This document shows positions 1 through 12,392 of a DNA stretch of 64,000 bases, piece after piece (within the stretch, counting starts at the first letter, position 1; every line of letters starts with the position of its first letter). The notes under the pieces were generated by a model. The model searched no databases. It saw only the letters and a program-made list of their open reading frames with translations, and was not told the DNA's origin. The stretch spans positions 21,587,807 through 21,651,806 of the forward strand of contig OY783206.1 in assembly GCA_963678705.1 (NCBI GenBank), read 5' to 3'. This DNA comes from Panorpa germanica (taxonomy: Eukaryota; Arthropoda; Insecta; Mecoptera; Panorpidae). The position numbers and the translations under genes were made by a program.

Positions 1-282
1 GTACTAAATGTGTTGTACTTTTAACGTACGGACTAGCGACGATTAGCGACATTAACATGCGACACTAACAAAACTCTTACTTTTGCTATTTTTTAAAATT
101 TCAAGTAGTATTTTTATGAAACAAAAATGTTCCAAAGATATGTTGGTAAATCAAATAAATTAGGGTTTTGAAGAATGTCTCGAACAAAAGGGTCGAGTAC
201 CTACACAGTCTCCAGTATAATCTCATTGAGCGTTGACGTTCATTTTTAGTTGCGTTTGGTAAATAAATAAAAATAATGGAAA
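1..282. other. Unassigned AT-rich flank
   Basis: No gene seen. It lies directly upstream of the transposase-like ORFs and may contain the end of that element, but no matching inverted end was found inside the window. Confidence 0.4.
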
Positions 283-507
283 ATGGAAATTAATACGAAT
301 ACAAATATTATTACATGTTCTTCACATTCTGAGAACCCTAATTTTAATGTGATTTCTACAGATAATATTTTATTAAAATCTCCAATCACGACAATAAATT
401 CTCTTGAACCGTTTTTAGATAATGTTACCAACATAAATAAATCACTAGATCTGAAAAATGTAATTGATAATAACAACTTACTTGATAATTTATCACGTAA
501 CAACTAA
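283..507 (+). CDS. Short Asn-rich ORF ahead of transposase-like ORF
   Basis: A 74-residue ORF starting MEINTNTN, rich in Asn, Ser and Ile, with no domain I recognise. Its stop codon (505-507) falls one base before the ATG at 509 that probably opens the next ORF, and that ORF is in another frame. It may be the N-terminal part of the same element protein separated by an old frameshift, or only a chance ORF in AT-rich DNA. Confidence 0.25.
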   Translation: MEINTNTNIITCSSHSENPNFNVISTDNILLKSPITTINSLEPFLDNVTNINKSLDLKNVIDNNNLLDNLSRNN

Positions 508-1486
508 CATGGATACCATACCTCCTTCCCAATTTGTTTTTTACATCTCCATTGAAATTTGGAACAAATTATATGTTTATAGGGAAACTATTCCTACTCT
601 CAGATTATCTACTGGCTGGACCAGTATTTTTGCTCGTGAATTTTCAAAATTTAATAGCCGTTGTGTTCTTAAATTTACCTATGGGAAATTAAAATCTGGA
701 AAACGAAAAATTAATTGTCATTTTTTTCATGGAAAAGCGGTATGCAAATTTCAATCATGTGCAGCATACTATTTTGATATTATTGACGAACCCTGTAATT
801 ATTCAAACGTCGGTGTTCACGTAACACAAATCGGAACATTTTATCATCAAGTAAATGAATGTCAAAGGAGACAAATCCGTAATGAAGAACGCACTAGAAT
901 TAAACAGCTATTAAAAATTGATAATCCAAAGATAGTGCATCTTAATGAAATATGCCAGACCCCAAAATCTTCATTGCTCTCTGGTAATTATACCAAAAAT
1001 CAGAACTTAGCGACCATTCGTAAAGTCGCAAGTGAACTGAAATCCGATATAGATTTAGATAAAGATGTCTTATTACATATTCACAAATATAGTAAATTAT
1101 CTGATTCTGTTTGGAATTCAGACGGAAATTGTAACGTCTTGCCGCAAGGTATTTATGTAGATACATTTGATAAATATTGTATACATTTTTGTTCAGAGCA
1201 GCAGGTTAAATTATTAGTTAATATGCGTGGGCCAGTTTCAGTACACGCAGACGCCACTGGTTCGTTAATAAATAAAACGAAGTTATTTGAAAAACAATTC
1301 TATTTATATTCTGTTGTAATGGATTACAATAAAAAAACACTTCCCATATTTCAATTTTTAACATGTAACCATACCCAATTTAATATTACCCATAGAATAA
1401 GTGAATTTATTCAATTTGTTAAACAAATTTACCCCAATCATCGGCCGCGTTTAATTCATAAGGTAACCGCCAATATGGGAAAATGA
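464..1486 (+). pseudogene. Truncated transposase-like protein with DATG motif
   Basis: The frame is open for 340 codons; the most natural start is the internal ATG at 509 (MDTIPPSQF). A Cys/His-containing N-terminal part (HFFHGKAVCKFQSC, roughly residues 86-100) is followed by a long helical region and then VHADATGSLI near residue 260. Asp-Ala-Thr-Gly after a hydrophobic strand is the kind of motif that carries the first catalytic Asp in several DDE transposase groups, including MULE/NOF-like and unclassified insect transposases. That assignment is my inference. The frame stops after HRPRLIHKVTANMGK, before any second Asp or Glu motif, so the C-terminal half is missing. A tandem array follows about 450 bp downstream. 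Confidence 0.55.
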
Positions 1487-1929
1487 CCCTAAAAAAATAA
1501 AAACCTTAGACAAATACAACGAAAGAATTTTATCATTGTCAAAAAGCCGTAAGTTACTTTACTAATTTCATCAAAATTTTCTTTTTATTTATTTAACCAG
1601 AATATAATTTCAGATCCTTATATTCATGTCCTAGATATACGGGAATTATTTTTACAAAATAATAAAGTGAATGGACACTTGTTTGAGCAGTAAGAACATG
1701 AAGTTTATACTTAAATACATACTTATATAAATAAATAAATACACAGACTCATATATGATATACATTCCCTATTTACAGATTCTACAAGAAAAACAATAAA
1801 CCCGATCAATTACATTGGAATATAAATGGGATGCTTAAAGTACATAAAATAATTGCACAACATATTTAAACAATGTACTAAAATCAACCACCTACTATAC
1901 TAAGAATGAACTAGAATTAAATAAAATAT
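1487..1929. other. AT-rich spacer between ORF and tandem array
   Basis: No coding signal. Contains short ATAAATA runs near 1725-1740 and otherwise unassigned sequence. Confidence 0.4.
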
Positions 1930-3265
1930 AGCTGTTTAATTAGTAATCGAGCTGTCATGGTAATTAGTTTCAATAAATTATAATTTTTAAAGTAAATAAA
2001 AAAGTAAAATTGTGTTACTATTTAACAGACATATTTATTTAATCAATTTCTTAAAGTAAAATTTAATATGTTTTCTAGCAACGACTGTATTATCGTTTTC
2101 ATTTGTCAATATGAACAGGTCAATGCAAGACACAAGAGAGTCTTATTAAATAATTAAAACTATCTTCATTCAAATACTTTCATTACATAATGAGGTTTTT
2201 ACGATTTTTAAATATCTTATAGTTGCCGCACAGATATGGAACAGAGCGCTCACTGAATCGACTGCCAGATTTTAAAGACGTACTGAATTTTTGGGTTATC
2301 TTTGAATTTTACATCTTATAAGTTGCCTATACAAATATGAAACCGAGCTGTCATTGTATAGGAATTTACTAAATTGCAATATTATTGCAAATTTAATTTT
2401 ATATAAATTGCAATTGCTATTTATAGAAAAATAATTTTATTACATAATGAGGTTTTTACGATTTTTAAATATCTTATATGTTGCCGCACAGATATGGAAC
2501 AGAGCTGTCACTGAATCGACTGCCAGATTTTATAAACGTACTGAATTTTTAGGTTATCTTTGAATTTGACATCTTATAAGTTGCCAATACAAATATGAAA
2601 CAGAGCTGTATATAGTTTCACTAAATTGCACTTTTTGAAGAAAATAAGAATTTGTGATGGCTAAAATTTTGTAACTACCTAAGAGACATATTAGTTAAAC
2701 TATTTATGAACAAATAATTTCATTAAATGATAATTTGTTTTAGATTTTTAAGCTTCTTATGACTTGCCGCACAGATATGAAACAGAGCTGTATATAGTTT
2801 CACTAAATTGCACTTTTTGAAGAAAATAAGAATTTGTGATGGCTGAAATTTTGTAACTACCTAAGAGACATATTAGTTAAACTATTTATAAACAAATAAT
2901 TTCATTAAATGATAATTTGTTTTAGATTTTTAAGCTTCTTATGACTTGCCGCACAGATATGAAACAGAGCTGTATATAGTTTCACTAAATTGCACTTTTT
3001 GAAGAAAATAAGAATTTGTGATGGCTGAAATTTTGTAACTACCTAAGAGACATATTAGTTAAACTATTTATAAACAAATAATTTCATTAAATGATAATTT
3101 GTTTTAGATTTTTAAGCTTCTTATGACTTGCCGCACAGATATGAAACAGAGCTGTATATAGTTTCACTAAATTGCACTTTTTGAAGAAAATAAGAATTTG
3201 TGATGGCTGAAATTTTGTAACTACCTAAGAGACATATTAGTTAACCTATTTATAAAAAAATAATA
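1930..3265. repeat. Higher-order tandem array, 182-bp and ~257-bp units
   Basis: Three successive spacings are exactly 182 bp: CAGAGCTG occurs at 2601, 2783, 2965 and 3147, and these units are almost identical. Upstream, a longer unit of about 257 bp repeats (TGAGGTTTTTACG at 2191 and 2448). It contains the same modules plus an extra segment of about 75 bp with GAATCGACTGCCAG. A diverged copy begins near 1930 (GAGCTGTCATGGTAATTAG). All units share TTGCC-ACA-ATATG-AAC-GAGCTGT. Old divergent copies lie on the left and fresh homogeneous copies on the right, as expected for local expansion. It could be a small satellite or internal repeats of the element whose ORF lies just upstream. Confidence 0.9.
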
Positions 3266-3534
3266 TCAAAAAGTTATGATTATTTAGATGTTCGTTTGCG
3301 TTTTATTTTCCTATATTAAAACAGCAATATAAGACACTAATTGGTTAATTTATTCATTATATAATAATATTTAGGTTACTTAATACTTCTACAGTCTATT
3401 ATTACTTAAATATTTGCTTAAATGTTCCGATTAGCCATGTAATTTGAATTTCGATTTAACACCGAATTAGTTTTGATTTACAACACTAGTCCGAATCGAC
3501 TGCTATCGAATCCGCTGCTATCTTCACCGACGTG

Positions 3535-4469
3535 ATGGATTCTTTCCTGCGTAATCAAGGTATTCAACGTCGATTAAGTGTTGTAAGAACACCTCAGCAA
3601 AATGGTGTTGCTGAACGTTTAAATCGAACATTAGTTGAAATGGGACGATGTTTATTACTTCAATCAAATTTATCGGATATGTTTTGGACTGATGCTGTAG
3701 CTACAGCATGTCATTTGAGAAACAGATGTCCTTCAAGAAGTATTAATGGAGATACTCCTTATCAGAGATGGTTCAACAGGGATAAAGTTCATTTAAATTA
3801 TTTACGAGCATTTGGATCAACTGTATATGTCTTAGATAAAGATCCAACAAAAGGCAAATTATCTGATAGATCAATGAAAGGAATTTTTGTAGGTTATCCA
3901 CGTGAATCAAAAGGATACAGAATTTGGTTACCAGAAAAGAGAAAATTTATTGTTGCTCGTGATGTGAAATTTATTGAAGATAATGTTACTACAGTTTTAA
4001 AGAACCAAGAGATTAAACAGCTGATTGGGGAGGTTGTCTTGAAGATCGAAGATCATATTCTGGATATGTATTTATGTTGGCAGGGGGTGCTGTGAGCTGG
4101 AAATCTCAAAAACAAAGAACTGTGGCACTTTCATCTACTGAATCAGAATATGTTAGTTTATCAGAAGCTGTAAAAGAAGCAATATATTTAAATGATTTAT
4201 TGACTGAACTAGAGCAAGAAAAATTTTTGAAAATTAAAATATTAATTGACAATCGTGGAGCTGAACAACTGGCAATGAACTCGATTTATCATGCACGTAC
4301 AAAACATATAGATATTCGTCATTATTTTGTTCGTGATGTAGTTGATGAAGGAATTATTAAATTACGTCATGTATCAACTAATGAAATGGTTGCGGATATT
4401 TTAACAAAAGCACTGCCAAGAGAGTTACATGAAAAATTCACTGAAGGATTGGGACTTCAAATTATTTAA
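3535..4469 (+). pseudogene. Internally deleted Ty1/copia polyprotein (integrase + RNase H)
   Basis: The first frame (3532-4095) is the C-terminal part of a copia integrase: RTPQQNGVAERLNRTL carries the conserved Glu of the DDE core, followed by the usual YVLDKDPTKGKL and GIFVGYPRESKGYRIW blocks. The RNase H frame (4074-4469) has SWKSQKQRTVALSSTESEY, ARTKHIDIRHYFVRD and MVADILTKALPRE, typical of copia RNase H. Read in the right frame, about 4026-4085 gives WGGCLEDRRSYSGYVF, the RNase H start, so the two halves meet near 4020. Gag, protease, the 5' part of integrase and the whole reverse transcriptase are absent, so the copy cannot move on its own. Confidence 0.92.
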
Positions 4470-4488
4470 ATTGTTGAAATGAATGTCT

Positions 4489-4705
4489 TGAGGGGGTGTG
4501 TTGGAATTACAATACATTCATTCTTAAATTAAATTACTGAAACTGGTTTTGTTTTTGTTTATATAAAACTATTATATTAAATTCAATTGTTTTATGTCTA
4601 TAAGAAATTTTTACTGATTTCTTTCTGTATAATTTCAGTCTGAGGACTTATTGATTAATAAAATATTTAATATATAACTGTGCATATAATATCTGCTTCA
4701 ATAAT
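4489..4705 (+). repeat. Copia polypurine tract and 3' LTR
   Basis: A purine run (TTGAGGGGGTG) just after the RNase H stop is followed at 4499 by TGTTGGAATTACA, a normal copia LTR start. The right border is uncertain, near CTGCTTCAATA at about 4692-4703. No 5' LTR is recognised in the window. Confidence 0.65.
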
Positions 4706-4734
4706 AAAATTATTCCTAGTACATTTTCCCATTA

Positions 4735-5320
4735 CATAAAATTATAATTAGTACATTATAAAATAACATTTAAAAAATACGTTGTGAAATTTTCATAAAT
4801 AAAAATCAAGAAATGAGGCATTGACAGCGAATCTCTGCAGACGTCACAAGAAAAGTTTCATTGCGGTGTCCCTCATAACTCATCACTGGATTATTTGAAA
4901 TTGAAAATGCAAAATGATTTCATTAGTTCATAAATTTCTACAGGTAAGCCTGTAGAGTTTCTTTCTTCTTATTGATTTTTCAATTTGTTACAGCCCTTAG
5001 AAATCAAAATATTTTTCATGAAAAAATCAGAAACTTTGTTAATTTAAAATACGTTAAAATTAAAAAAAAGAAAAAAGACTCGACACCGTTAGCTCGGCAT
5101 TTATGTAAAGAAAGAGCGTGCAACATTTAAAAGGATCAGTGCTCAGCTAAGTGTGAGAAAAACGCGTTTAAAGGTTTCAAAGAAAGACGAAACCAGACCA
5201 GAGAGGTGAAGACTTAAAATTCTATATCTCTGATAGTTTTACTCCAATCAACTGCAAATTTTCACACAATAAACTTAATATGTTCTGCATTAAAATAAAT
5301 GAATAAAAAAAATGCTATGT
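4735..5320 (+). repeat. Internal part of GTGGGCCATTTGTTGG MITE family (copy 1)
   Basis: Strongly similar over several hundred bases to 37215-37750: shared GAGGCATTGACAGCGAATCTC, GTGTCCCTCATAACTCATCA and GTGTGAGAAAAACGCGTTTA. The family's outer ends, seen at 37009 and 37859, are missing here, so this is an end-truncated copy. Confidence 0.8.
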
Positions 5321-7329
5321 ACTGCTAAATTTTAAAGACTTTTCTTGTAAGCTAAGAGCAAGGTTGCTATCAAATATACCAAAAAGGTATGCCGTAACTG
5401 TAGCTTAACTCAAAGTTGATAGAACGGTCTTAAATTGACAACCGGATTCAGCCTCAGCCACTGAGCATGATGATTTTAATTCTTAAACACTTATTTGAAC
5501 TTCTGCACCCTGCAAGTGTGCCAACATATTAATTTTATGTTCTTTCAACTGTTAATAATGATATTAAAACCAGTAACCTTTTGACCCTTGGATGAGTTTA
5601 ATAGATTTTCATCATTTTCACCGTTGCTAATTCAATTACATTCAATTAAATTCACAAAATATCTATTATTTATTTAAACAATGTATACAATAGATGTTTT
5701 TTTATTGAAATTCAATACACAATGAACGAGACGTATGCGAGAGAGTGTACTAAATTATGTTGACTTTAGGTTGAGATTTTTAAATATAAGGAATCAAAAG
5801 AGATGTATCACAATACGAAATAATATCATTTTTTATTCGTATTTCAAATTAAGAGAATTCGCGTTGTTAAAGACTTAAGGAGGTACAGGACGTACCGTCA
5901 ATGGAAAAAGTTTATCTCTCGGTAATACGAAATGCAAAATACGAAGTACATGAGCGACGAGCAAATATTGGGACTGTACCTTTGAAAATGAATTTTTCAA
6001 TTCCCTATTAAACTGCTATTTGCTAGTTAAAATGATTTTTCTATGCATATAATAGTTTAATAAATGAAAAATTACCTATAATTAATATCAAATTTATATT
6101 AATTCAATTTAAATTCAAATTAAATATTTTGAAAAAGGAATAATAAATTTGGCAACGCTGTAAATTTAAGTGTGTTGACGCATGCGTGATTTGGTTCTTT
6201 GACAAATAAATTGTTATGTTTTATAAAATATTTATTCCGATTTTGAATTTTCCGCTCAAATTGGCATTTGCAACGTTGCCGGCTTATAACCTACATTTAC
6301 TGTTTCATACTGCTTTTATTTAAATATTTATAGGTATCCTTTTGATAATTTTCTTTTTGCAATAGTTACAGAAAAGATTATTTTATATACACCTAGTTTT
6401 TGAAAGCCGTGTCATCATTTTTTCATAGTTAAAAGTTATATTATGTGGTGAAATTGAGCTAAAAATTATGATTTGTATGGAAAATGACTATTTTTAATCA
6501 TGTATAAAAAAAAACTATGAACCCTAGGTCTCTAAAATTTTAAGACAGCATTAAATGTTTCAAAACATAAAATACACAATCAGACTTTATGCAAACATAC
6601 CTATGTTCTAGCCAAAGTTGAAACAGACCTTCCACTTTATATCAATTCAAATTAAAATTATTTTTGATAAGAACTTACAACATTCTTACTTTGAATACAG
6701 ATTTATTTTCCTCTGTTGCTTCTTTCTTTTATGTACGCAGTTATCAAACTGTTTTGAATTAAACAACCCTATCAATGTCAAATTCACCCCCATATTTATA
6801 CACATCCATTATTAACATCGTCTTCAAATAAATTAACAAAATTTAAAGGCACATCTAAAATAACAAATTATCTAATAATATTAACACCACATTTAACAGA
6901 GATTATTTTAATTGAAATCATGGCACGACAAATTGCATGGTCCCCCCTTCCCTCTCCCCCTCACACAGTCCCGCATGGCACCAGCATATACGTAACACGC
7001 TTATTGAATCATGTTTCACTCTAAGGACAACATAGCTGCTTAAGATTATGAAATCTTTGTTTTTAGATTGCAATAATACTATTATCAAGACAGTATGCAC
7101 TAACAATACGTTCCAGCGTGGTATAATGTAGTCAGAATTCACCAAAACCCAATATTTTCGGTTACAGTGATATGCAAATGTTGCAAAATGCATGCAATGT
7201 TAGAAAGGTATAAGCACCATCAAAGATTTAAAATTTTCGTTCTATCTTCTACACTAATCCAAATAATTTCGCGCGCAGCGTTGCCGAATCGCCATTAAGT
7301 ACAAAAAGAACGTGTTGGAAATTTAAAAA
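5321..7329. other. Non-coding AT-rich stretch
   Basis: No gene recognised. ORFs at 6618-6815 (+) and 6918-7193 (-) lack domain signal. A short C-rich tract sits at about 6940-6965. Confidence 0.5.
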
Positions 7330-7680
7330 AATGATATTTTAAATTATTGTATCTCGAATACATTTTTTATTTAATTTGTTTAACAAGATCTTCGTGAAGT
7401 AGTAAAGAATGGAGAACTTGCTGAAATTTTGTAAATTTGTTCTACGATAGTCAATAATTAATAAAAAAATTAAATAAGGGTAGGTTTCTGATACTATTAA
7501 AGAAATAATTAGTTTCAAAAATGAAAATTTCACGTTCAATTAACATTCATTAACTTGTGCATTTGATTGTAAATTTCATATATGTATCTAATGGAGAAAA
7601 TTAATATTACAATTGAATATGGGTCAATAATCATCAAACTTTCGATTAAAATAACAAAAATAGTATGTTTCCGAAGTCAT
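7330..7680 (+). repeat. Dispersed repeat E, copy 1
   Basis: The reverse complement of 30105-30450. Shared blocks include TCCCATTAGATAC-type, CTTGTGCATTTGATTG and GAGAACTTGCTGAAA. Moderately diverged and without coding capacity. Confidence 0.7.
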
Positions 7681-7689
7681 CTGTCACTT

Positions 7690-7793
7690 CCCAGTAAACA
7701 TTTTGGAGTAAATTCTACTTAATTTCTATTACATATCATGAGTTTTTTGTCTGGAACGTGTTCGTTTTCTATTCAGTCGTTTATAGGAAAGGC
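7690..7793 (+). repeat. CCCAGTAAAC MITE, left-end fragment
   Basis: Starts CCCAGTAAACATTTTGG and matches the first ~104 bases of the full copy at 44369, stopping abruptly after GGAAAGGC. It abuts repeat E on the left and a GGTAA-type run on the right. Confidence 0.88.
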
Positions 7794-7880
7794 AATATAA
7801 TATTGGTAATGGTAAAAAGGTAAATGGTAAAAAATAATATAATTGGTAAAAAAATAAAGGTAATATAATATTGTTACTTG
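7794..7880. repeat. Imperfect GGTAA/ATAATAT short tandem run
   Basis: Repeated GGTAATGGTAAAAAGG and TAATATAAT motifs with no fixed period. Confidence 0.6.
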
Positions 7881-8589
7881 TTACTATTGTAATATCTCCT
7901 TAAAAACATTTGTCAAGTTCTATCTAGAGATTTTTTGTGTATAATAGAAAATAGTTACAAGATTCAAATGAGAGGTGGGACCTCAAAATTGCTAACTTGT
8001 TATTAATTATCACGGATTAACAGTCAAAAATTCTAAAACAGAGGGATTAACTAGTGAACGTTATTCTTATTATTAAAAATCTATCGAAAAGTGGTTTCAC
8101 GCTGGAACTACCTTAATTTACCAGCAAAAACATCATAAAAATCCCTACATGCAAGTTTCAAATTTCAACTTTCTATCTCTTTCCCACCTATAGCGTTAAA
8201 GTCATCCACCTGAATGATATTTATAGTCAGATTTTATTGCTATTTACAAAAGGGAAACACTTGTGTTAATAAAAATATATGTACAAAGGCGTGTGACGTG
8301 AAGGGGAGAGTAGTGGGACGGGGTGATGTAATCCCTTGTTGTTTGTTTGAACAGTGGCTATTAAAAAAATCAGCACATAATCTAAAACTACTGGATGGTG
8401 AAATACAACCACCCCTCTCCTTCCCATTTCCCTTCCCCTTCATCTGGAAGACGTAACGGATGTAATAAAATTACAGGCGTCATCTATTACAGCTTTTATT
8501 GTATATTGGACCAGCTTAGATTTATGAAAGGAGTTATTTGTCTTCAAGATTTAGTCGCTAGGTTAGAAACCACGTTGTCTTAAATCAAA
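7881..8589. other. No gene; C-rich patch
   Basis: Short ORFs on both strands at 8214-8583 arise from a pyrimidine-rich patch near 8400-8445. No recognisable gene. Confidence 0.5.
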
Positions 8590-9470
8590 GATTGCAAATT
8601 TTATGGTTGGAACTTGTTGAACTTTTTTCAAAATATCAAAACTCTCAATAAGTGCGTAGCATGGCTTATAGATGGCACCACTATTGACAAATCCGTATGA
8701 TTTTTAAATAGTGTCAATTTTCAAATTTTTACCCAGTCCGAATAACACTTGTTCAATTAAAAATTAAATGGGCTTGTAATTCCATTCATTCATTGATTGT
8801 CATTTTTTAGTGGTCGATTTTTCAATTGTTGATTGAAATTGATGTTAATAAAAGTGTATTGGCGTGTCTATTTTATTAAATATCTAAATACTGACGGAGA
8901 TATAGCAATTAAAAGTTTGAATTGTAGTTTTAGCGCTAGAAATGGTCGGTCATATTTGTATGACGTGAAATGCATTTTAACGTAGCTGTTGGTAGTCGAA
9001 ATAATCAAGTCAAGTCAAAGAATAATAAGTTTTTATTTTATTTAACTCTGCTAAGGCAGACATAATATTGAAATTTTATTGTTCCTTGAAATAGCTGTAA
9101 TAATATTTAAATATTTTGATATAGTATAAATACATATAGCAGAGATTTATGAGCTGTAAGGTTGGCAGCGGTTGTGATGTCACATGCATTTGGAATGTGT
9201 ACAACGTTGAATCCCTTTAATAATTAAAGAGACAAAATGCATTTTTTAATTGTTAATATCTCTTAACAAATAAGGAGTTATTAAAAAATAATTGAACATT
9301 TGAGGTTCTAGTAACCCACTTTATCAATATATAGTACACTTTTATGGAAATTAAAATATAAGACACAAGCCCATTGTTTTGAAAATTACAAAAGTAGTAG
9401 TAGTAGTTTGAAGGTTGTTACTATCTAAAAATCTTATAAATTTGCCGTTTATATATCAGTGGCGTGCTAA
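8590..9470. repeat. Dispersed repeat D, split by a MITE
   Basis: The left part (about 8590-8768) and right part (9374-9470) both resemble 30480-30790: CCCGAATAA-ACTTGT on the left, TTGTTTTGAAAATTA and TTGAAGGTTG on the right. The MITE at 8769-9373 sits between them, so it inserted into an existing D copy. Confidence 0.6.
8769..9373 (+). mobile_element. TGGGCTTGTGTCC-family MITE, nearly full length
   Basis: Ends TGGGCTTG and ACACAAGCCCA. The body matches the reference copy at 53777-54402: AGTGGTCGATTTTTCAATTG, TTTTAGCGCTAGAAATGG, TTTATGAGCTGTAAGG, ACATTTGAGGTTCTAGTAAC. About 20 bases just inside the left end are replaced by CATTCATTCATTG-like sequence. No ORF, so it is non-autonomous. The family's transposase source is not in the window. 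Confidence 0.9.
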
Positions 9471-9779
9471 TGAGGATATTTTATTCTTTAAATATATATC
9501 CATAATTTTGGACAATTAACGTTTGTGATGGAATTTTTTGTAGCTAAACGACAGTTTAAACCATAATATATTAGTTCTGAATTACGTACATCGTTAAAAT
9601 ATGAAAATATCTTACCAGGAAGATAATTAACAGTCGGTTAATATTGTAATTCTTCGAAATCTCATAATGTTGCACGAACGCACCTATATATAAATCTTCT
9701 TTGAAAACCACAAGAATTGGGAAGAGAGAGGGAGAGAGGGAAGGAAATAGTACCATCTGATGCAACCATAAGTTTATTT

Positions 9780-9895
9780 CTATAAAACTGCACAGTGTAT
9801 TGATAAAGTTAGCTCTACTAACTTCAAATATCCAATTATTTGTTAATAAATCGTAATATTATAGGAGATATTAACAATTAAAGTTTATAGTAGGT
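9780..9895 (-). repeat. Fragment of a MITE relative (GATAAAGTT end)
   Basis: TGTATTGATAAAGTTAG, ACTTCAAATATCCAATTATT and GGAGATATTAACAATTAAAG match the right-end block of the TGGGCTTGTGTCC superfamily in reverse orientation. The rest is not recognisable. Confidence 0.6.
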
Positions 9896-11351
9896 AGACA
9901 AATACAGTTCTAGAGTCAACGAGGGTCAATAGCGGAGGCAGTGAAGTGAGTGATCAAACTTTTAAAATGTATAATCTTTTTTTTAATTGCAATATTTGTT
10001 TTACTATAGAATGTAAGTGGAATAAATAATCAAATTTTCCATACTAACTACAGCTGTCTCCTGTAATCCTTACAGTTTGGATATTATGAAATTGTAATAT
10101 ACACCGATAAAGAAAAAAGATGACTTATTTTGCAGACTTTAAAGTATCATTCCCATTCACTACTCTAATTTTGTTTTGTATCTTGTATTTAAATTGTTTA
10201 GCATATGGCAACACGCGTAGTCATTCGCAGTACCATTTTTAATTTAATTTATTTTTTAAGTTTTCTTAGTTTTTTTAGAACCTTACAAGGTCCAATGTCT
10301 TAAATTAAAAATATTAAATTAAGAAAAACTATAGTATATTATAACCTCCAAAATGTGACAGTCTGTCAAAATGCGGTAGGATTTACTTTTAAAAGAATTT
10401 GAATATGGAAGTGAAAAAATTTTTTAGTACTAATTGTTATTAAAAATAGCAATTTTAATTATTTCACATACAACATTGTCGAACTGTCAAAATTTATATT
10501 ACTAACGATGCATACGCACCAACTAAATTAACTAAACTTAAATTAAAACACGAATGTGACAAGAAATGCTTAAACGAAAACCTGAAATCTAGATTACAAT
10601 ATTAAATAAAAATAGTAAATTAAACATCAAAACAGTGAGTGGGAATGAGGCCTTATATTAACTTATTCACGTCAAATCTATGGCTAAAAATTAAGTGATA
10701 AAAAGAAATTCAAATTTTAAATAGCTATATCACCGTTACCGTTTAGATATTGAAAAACTATCATTAAACAGCTCGATTAATCGAACACGCATATGTGAAC
10801 ACGGCTTAAGAAACTAGGTGTAGGAACATTTGTCGTTGATCAGTTTTAAAATGCAGAATGACGTATCTGCTCGTAAAAATGCATAAACTGCGTCTTCACT
10901 ACCAATTTGACGTACCGACACTAACAAACGATAGTTGATAATAAGGCTTAACACACAAAGCAGCTTTTAAACAACAAAAATGATAAATCCATAAATTTTA
11001 GCAACTTTGAAACACTTGAGAAAAAGGACCCTAAGAAACTAGTTCCAATATATCAATCTATTATGACATATTCCATATTGCCCTTAATTAGCTTATCTTA
11101 ATGTAATGTTAAATAAGTAGTGTTATCTAGCGGCGCTTTTTGAAACTAGAAACGTCTCTACCTAATGACACAGTGCCGACAATCTTAAGAAAAGGACCAC
11201 TTTAAGATGAATATTTTTTAATGATTATTTTCAAGTATTACTTCATGACTTCTGGACCAGAGTTTAAGCCGTAATTAAGATTAAATAATTAAGAAGACAC
11301 AGGGGTATAAAACAGTTTGTTCGGTTTCTATTTTCACAAGTAGATAGCCTT
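9896..11351. other. Non-coding AT-rich stretch
   Basis: No gene, no clear repeat structure. Nothing supported beyond AT-rich unique-looking sequence. Confidence 0.5.
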
Positions 11352-11868
11352 ATGCCTGTCGCACACTGCAAGCATATTTAAGGGACGGCGAATTCGGGCA
11401 AAAATCGGTGACTAGAACTCTCAAAGCAAGCCGACTTCAATTTTATTTGTATGGGTTGTGTCACAATACATACATACCACGTACCGATACGACAGTACGC
11501 CAAGTCAAACTTGTGTCTTATAGGGTGTATTGGAGTTGTATTGGAGTTGTTTTGCACTAACATAATTTTTCATGAGAACAAACTGTTACTTTAATTTTTA
11601 TCAATACACCACTGTTATGAAAGAGATTATTGCATTCCCTTCCAGTCTGAGACGCAAATTGCATTTACAAGGTTCGGATAGGTTTAGCGTTCTAGTTTGT
11701 ATTCGTTTGGTTAAAATTCGCTGATATACGCTTACAGTATGAGACCTACGTAACGCACGTATTCGGACGGTTTTGCCGCTTGCAGTGTGCGAGTGTGTTC
11801 TTTACATTTACAGGGTTCGGATAAGTAAAGCGTAGTAGCGCGTATACGTCCGGACAGGCGACAGGCCT
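11352..11868 (-). mobile_element. GCCTGTCGCACACTGCAAGC element, long copy
   Basis: Left end GCCTGTCGCACACTGCAAGC, right end CGACAGGC. It shares internal blocks with 13732-14009 in opposite orientation: CGTACCGATACGACAGTACG, CCAAGTCAAACTTGTGT. An inner GCTTGCAGTGTGCG at about 11778 and two related AGGTTCGGATA blocks suggest a composite or partly duplicated right side. Superfamily unassigned. Confidence 0.75.
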
Positions 11869-12392
11869 AATATAAAACAATTTACCACCCCTGCCAAGAC
11901 AACGCTCCGCAAGTAATACTTCTGTTATACATACATATATTTTACATGTCTCCTTTTTTAATAGTTTGATAAATAAAATAATTACAGCCCCATAAAAATG
12001 GTTAATTAACAATTTTTACATAATATAGTTAATTACTTAATTCAACTTTTAAATAATTTAACGATGTTAGTTTTGAATTATTGTTAAACGGCTTTTAAAA
12101 TTGATAAATTGTTTTAAATAAATTATTATTTAATGTTGTACTTAATTTCTTATTTAATTTATAATTGAAAAATGAACTGATTATAATAAATGAATAATAA
12201 TCACAAAAATGCCGCCTAGCGGTGAAATATTGAACTATAAGTGTGTATTAACCGTATATTATATATATATATTATATAGTAAAGCATGTGTATTGTGTAT
12301 ATTTACTTACTGGTTAAAGACATTCCCAAGAAAATCACTTATCTTATGATTATCTTAAAAATTTAAATATATATTTTTATTTATATTTATTT

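Noticed and set aside
1930..3265. CRISPR-like periodic repeats
   Set aside because: The period is 182 bp with the whole unit repeated; there are no short identical repeats with unique spacers, and the host is a eukaryote.
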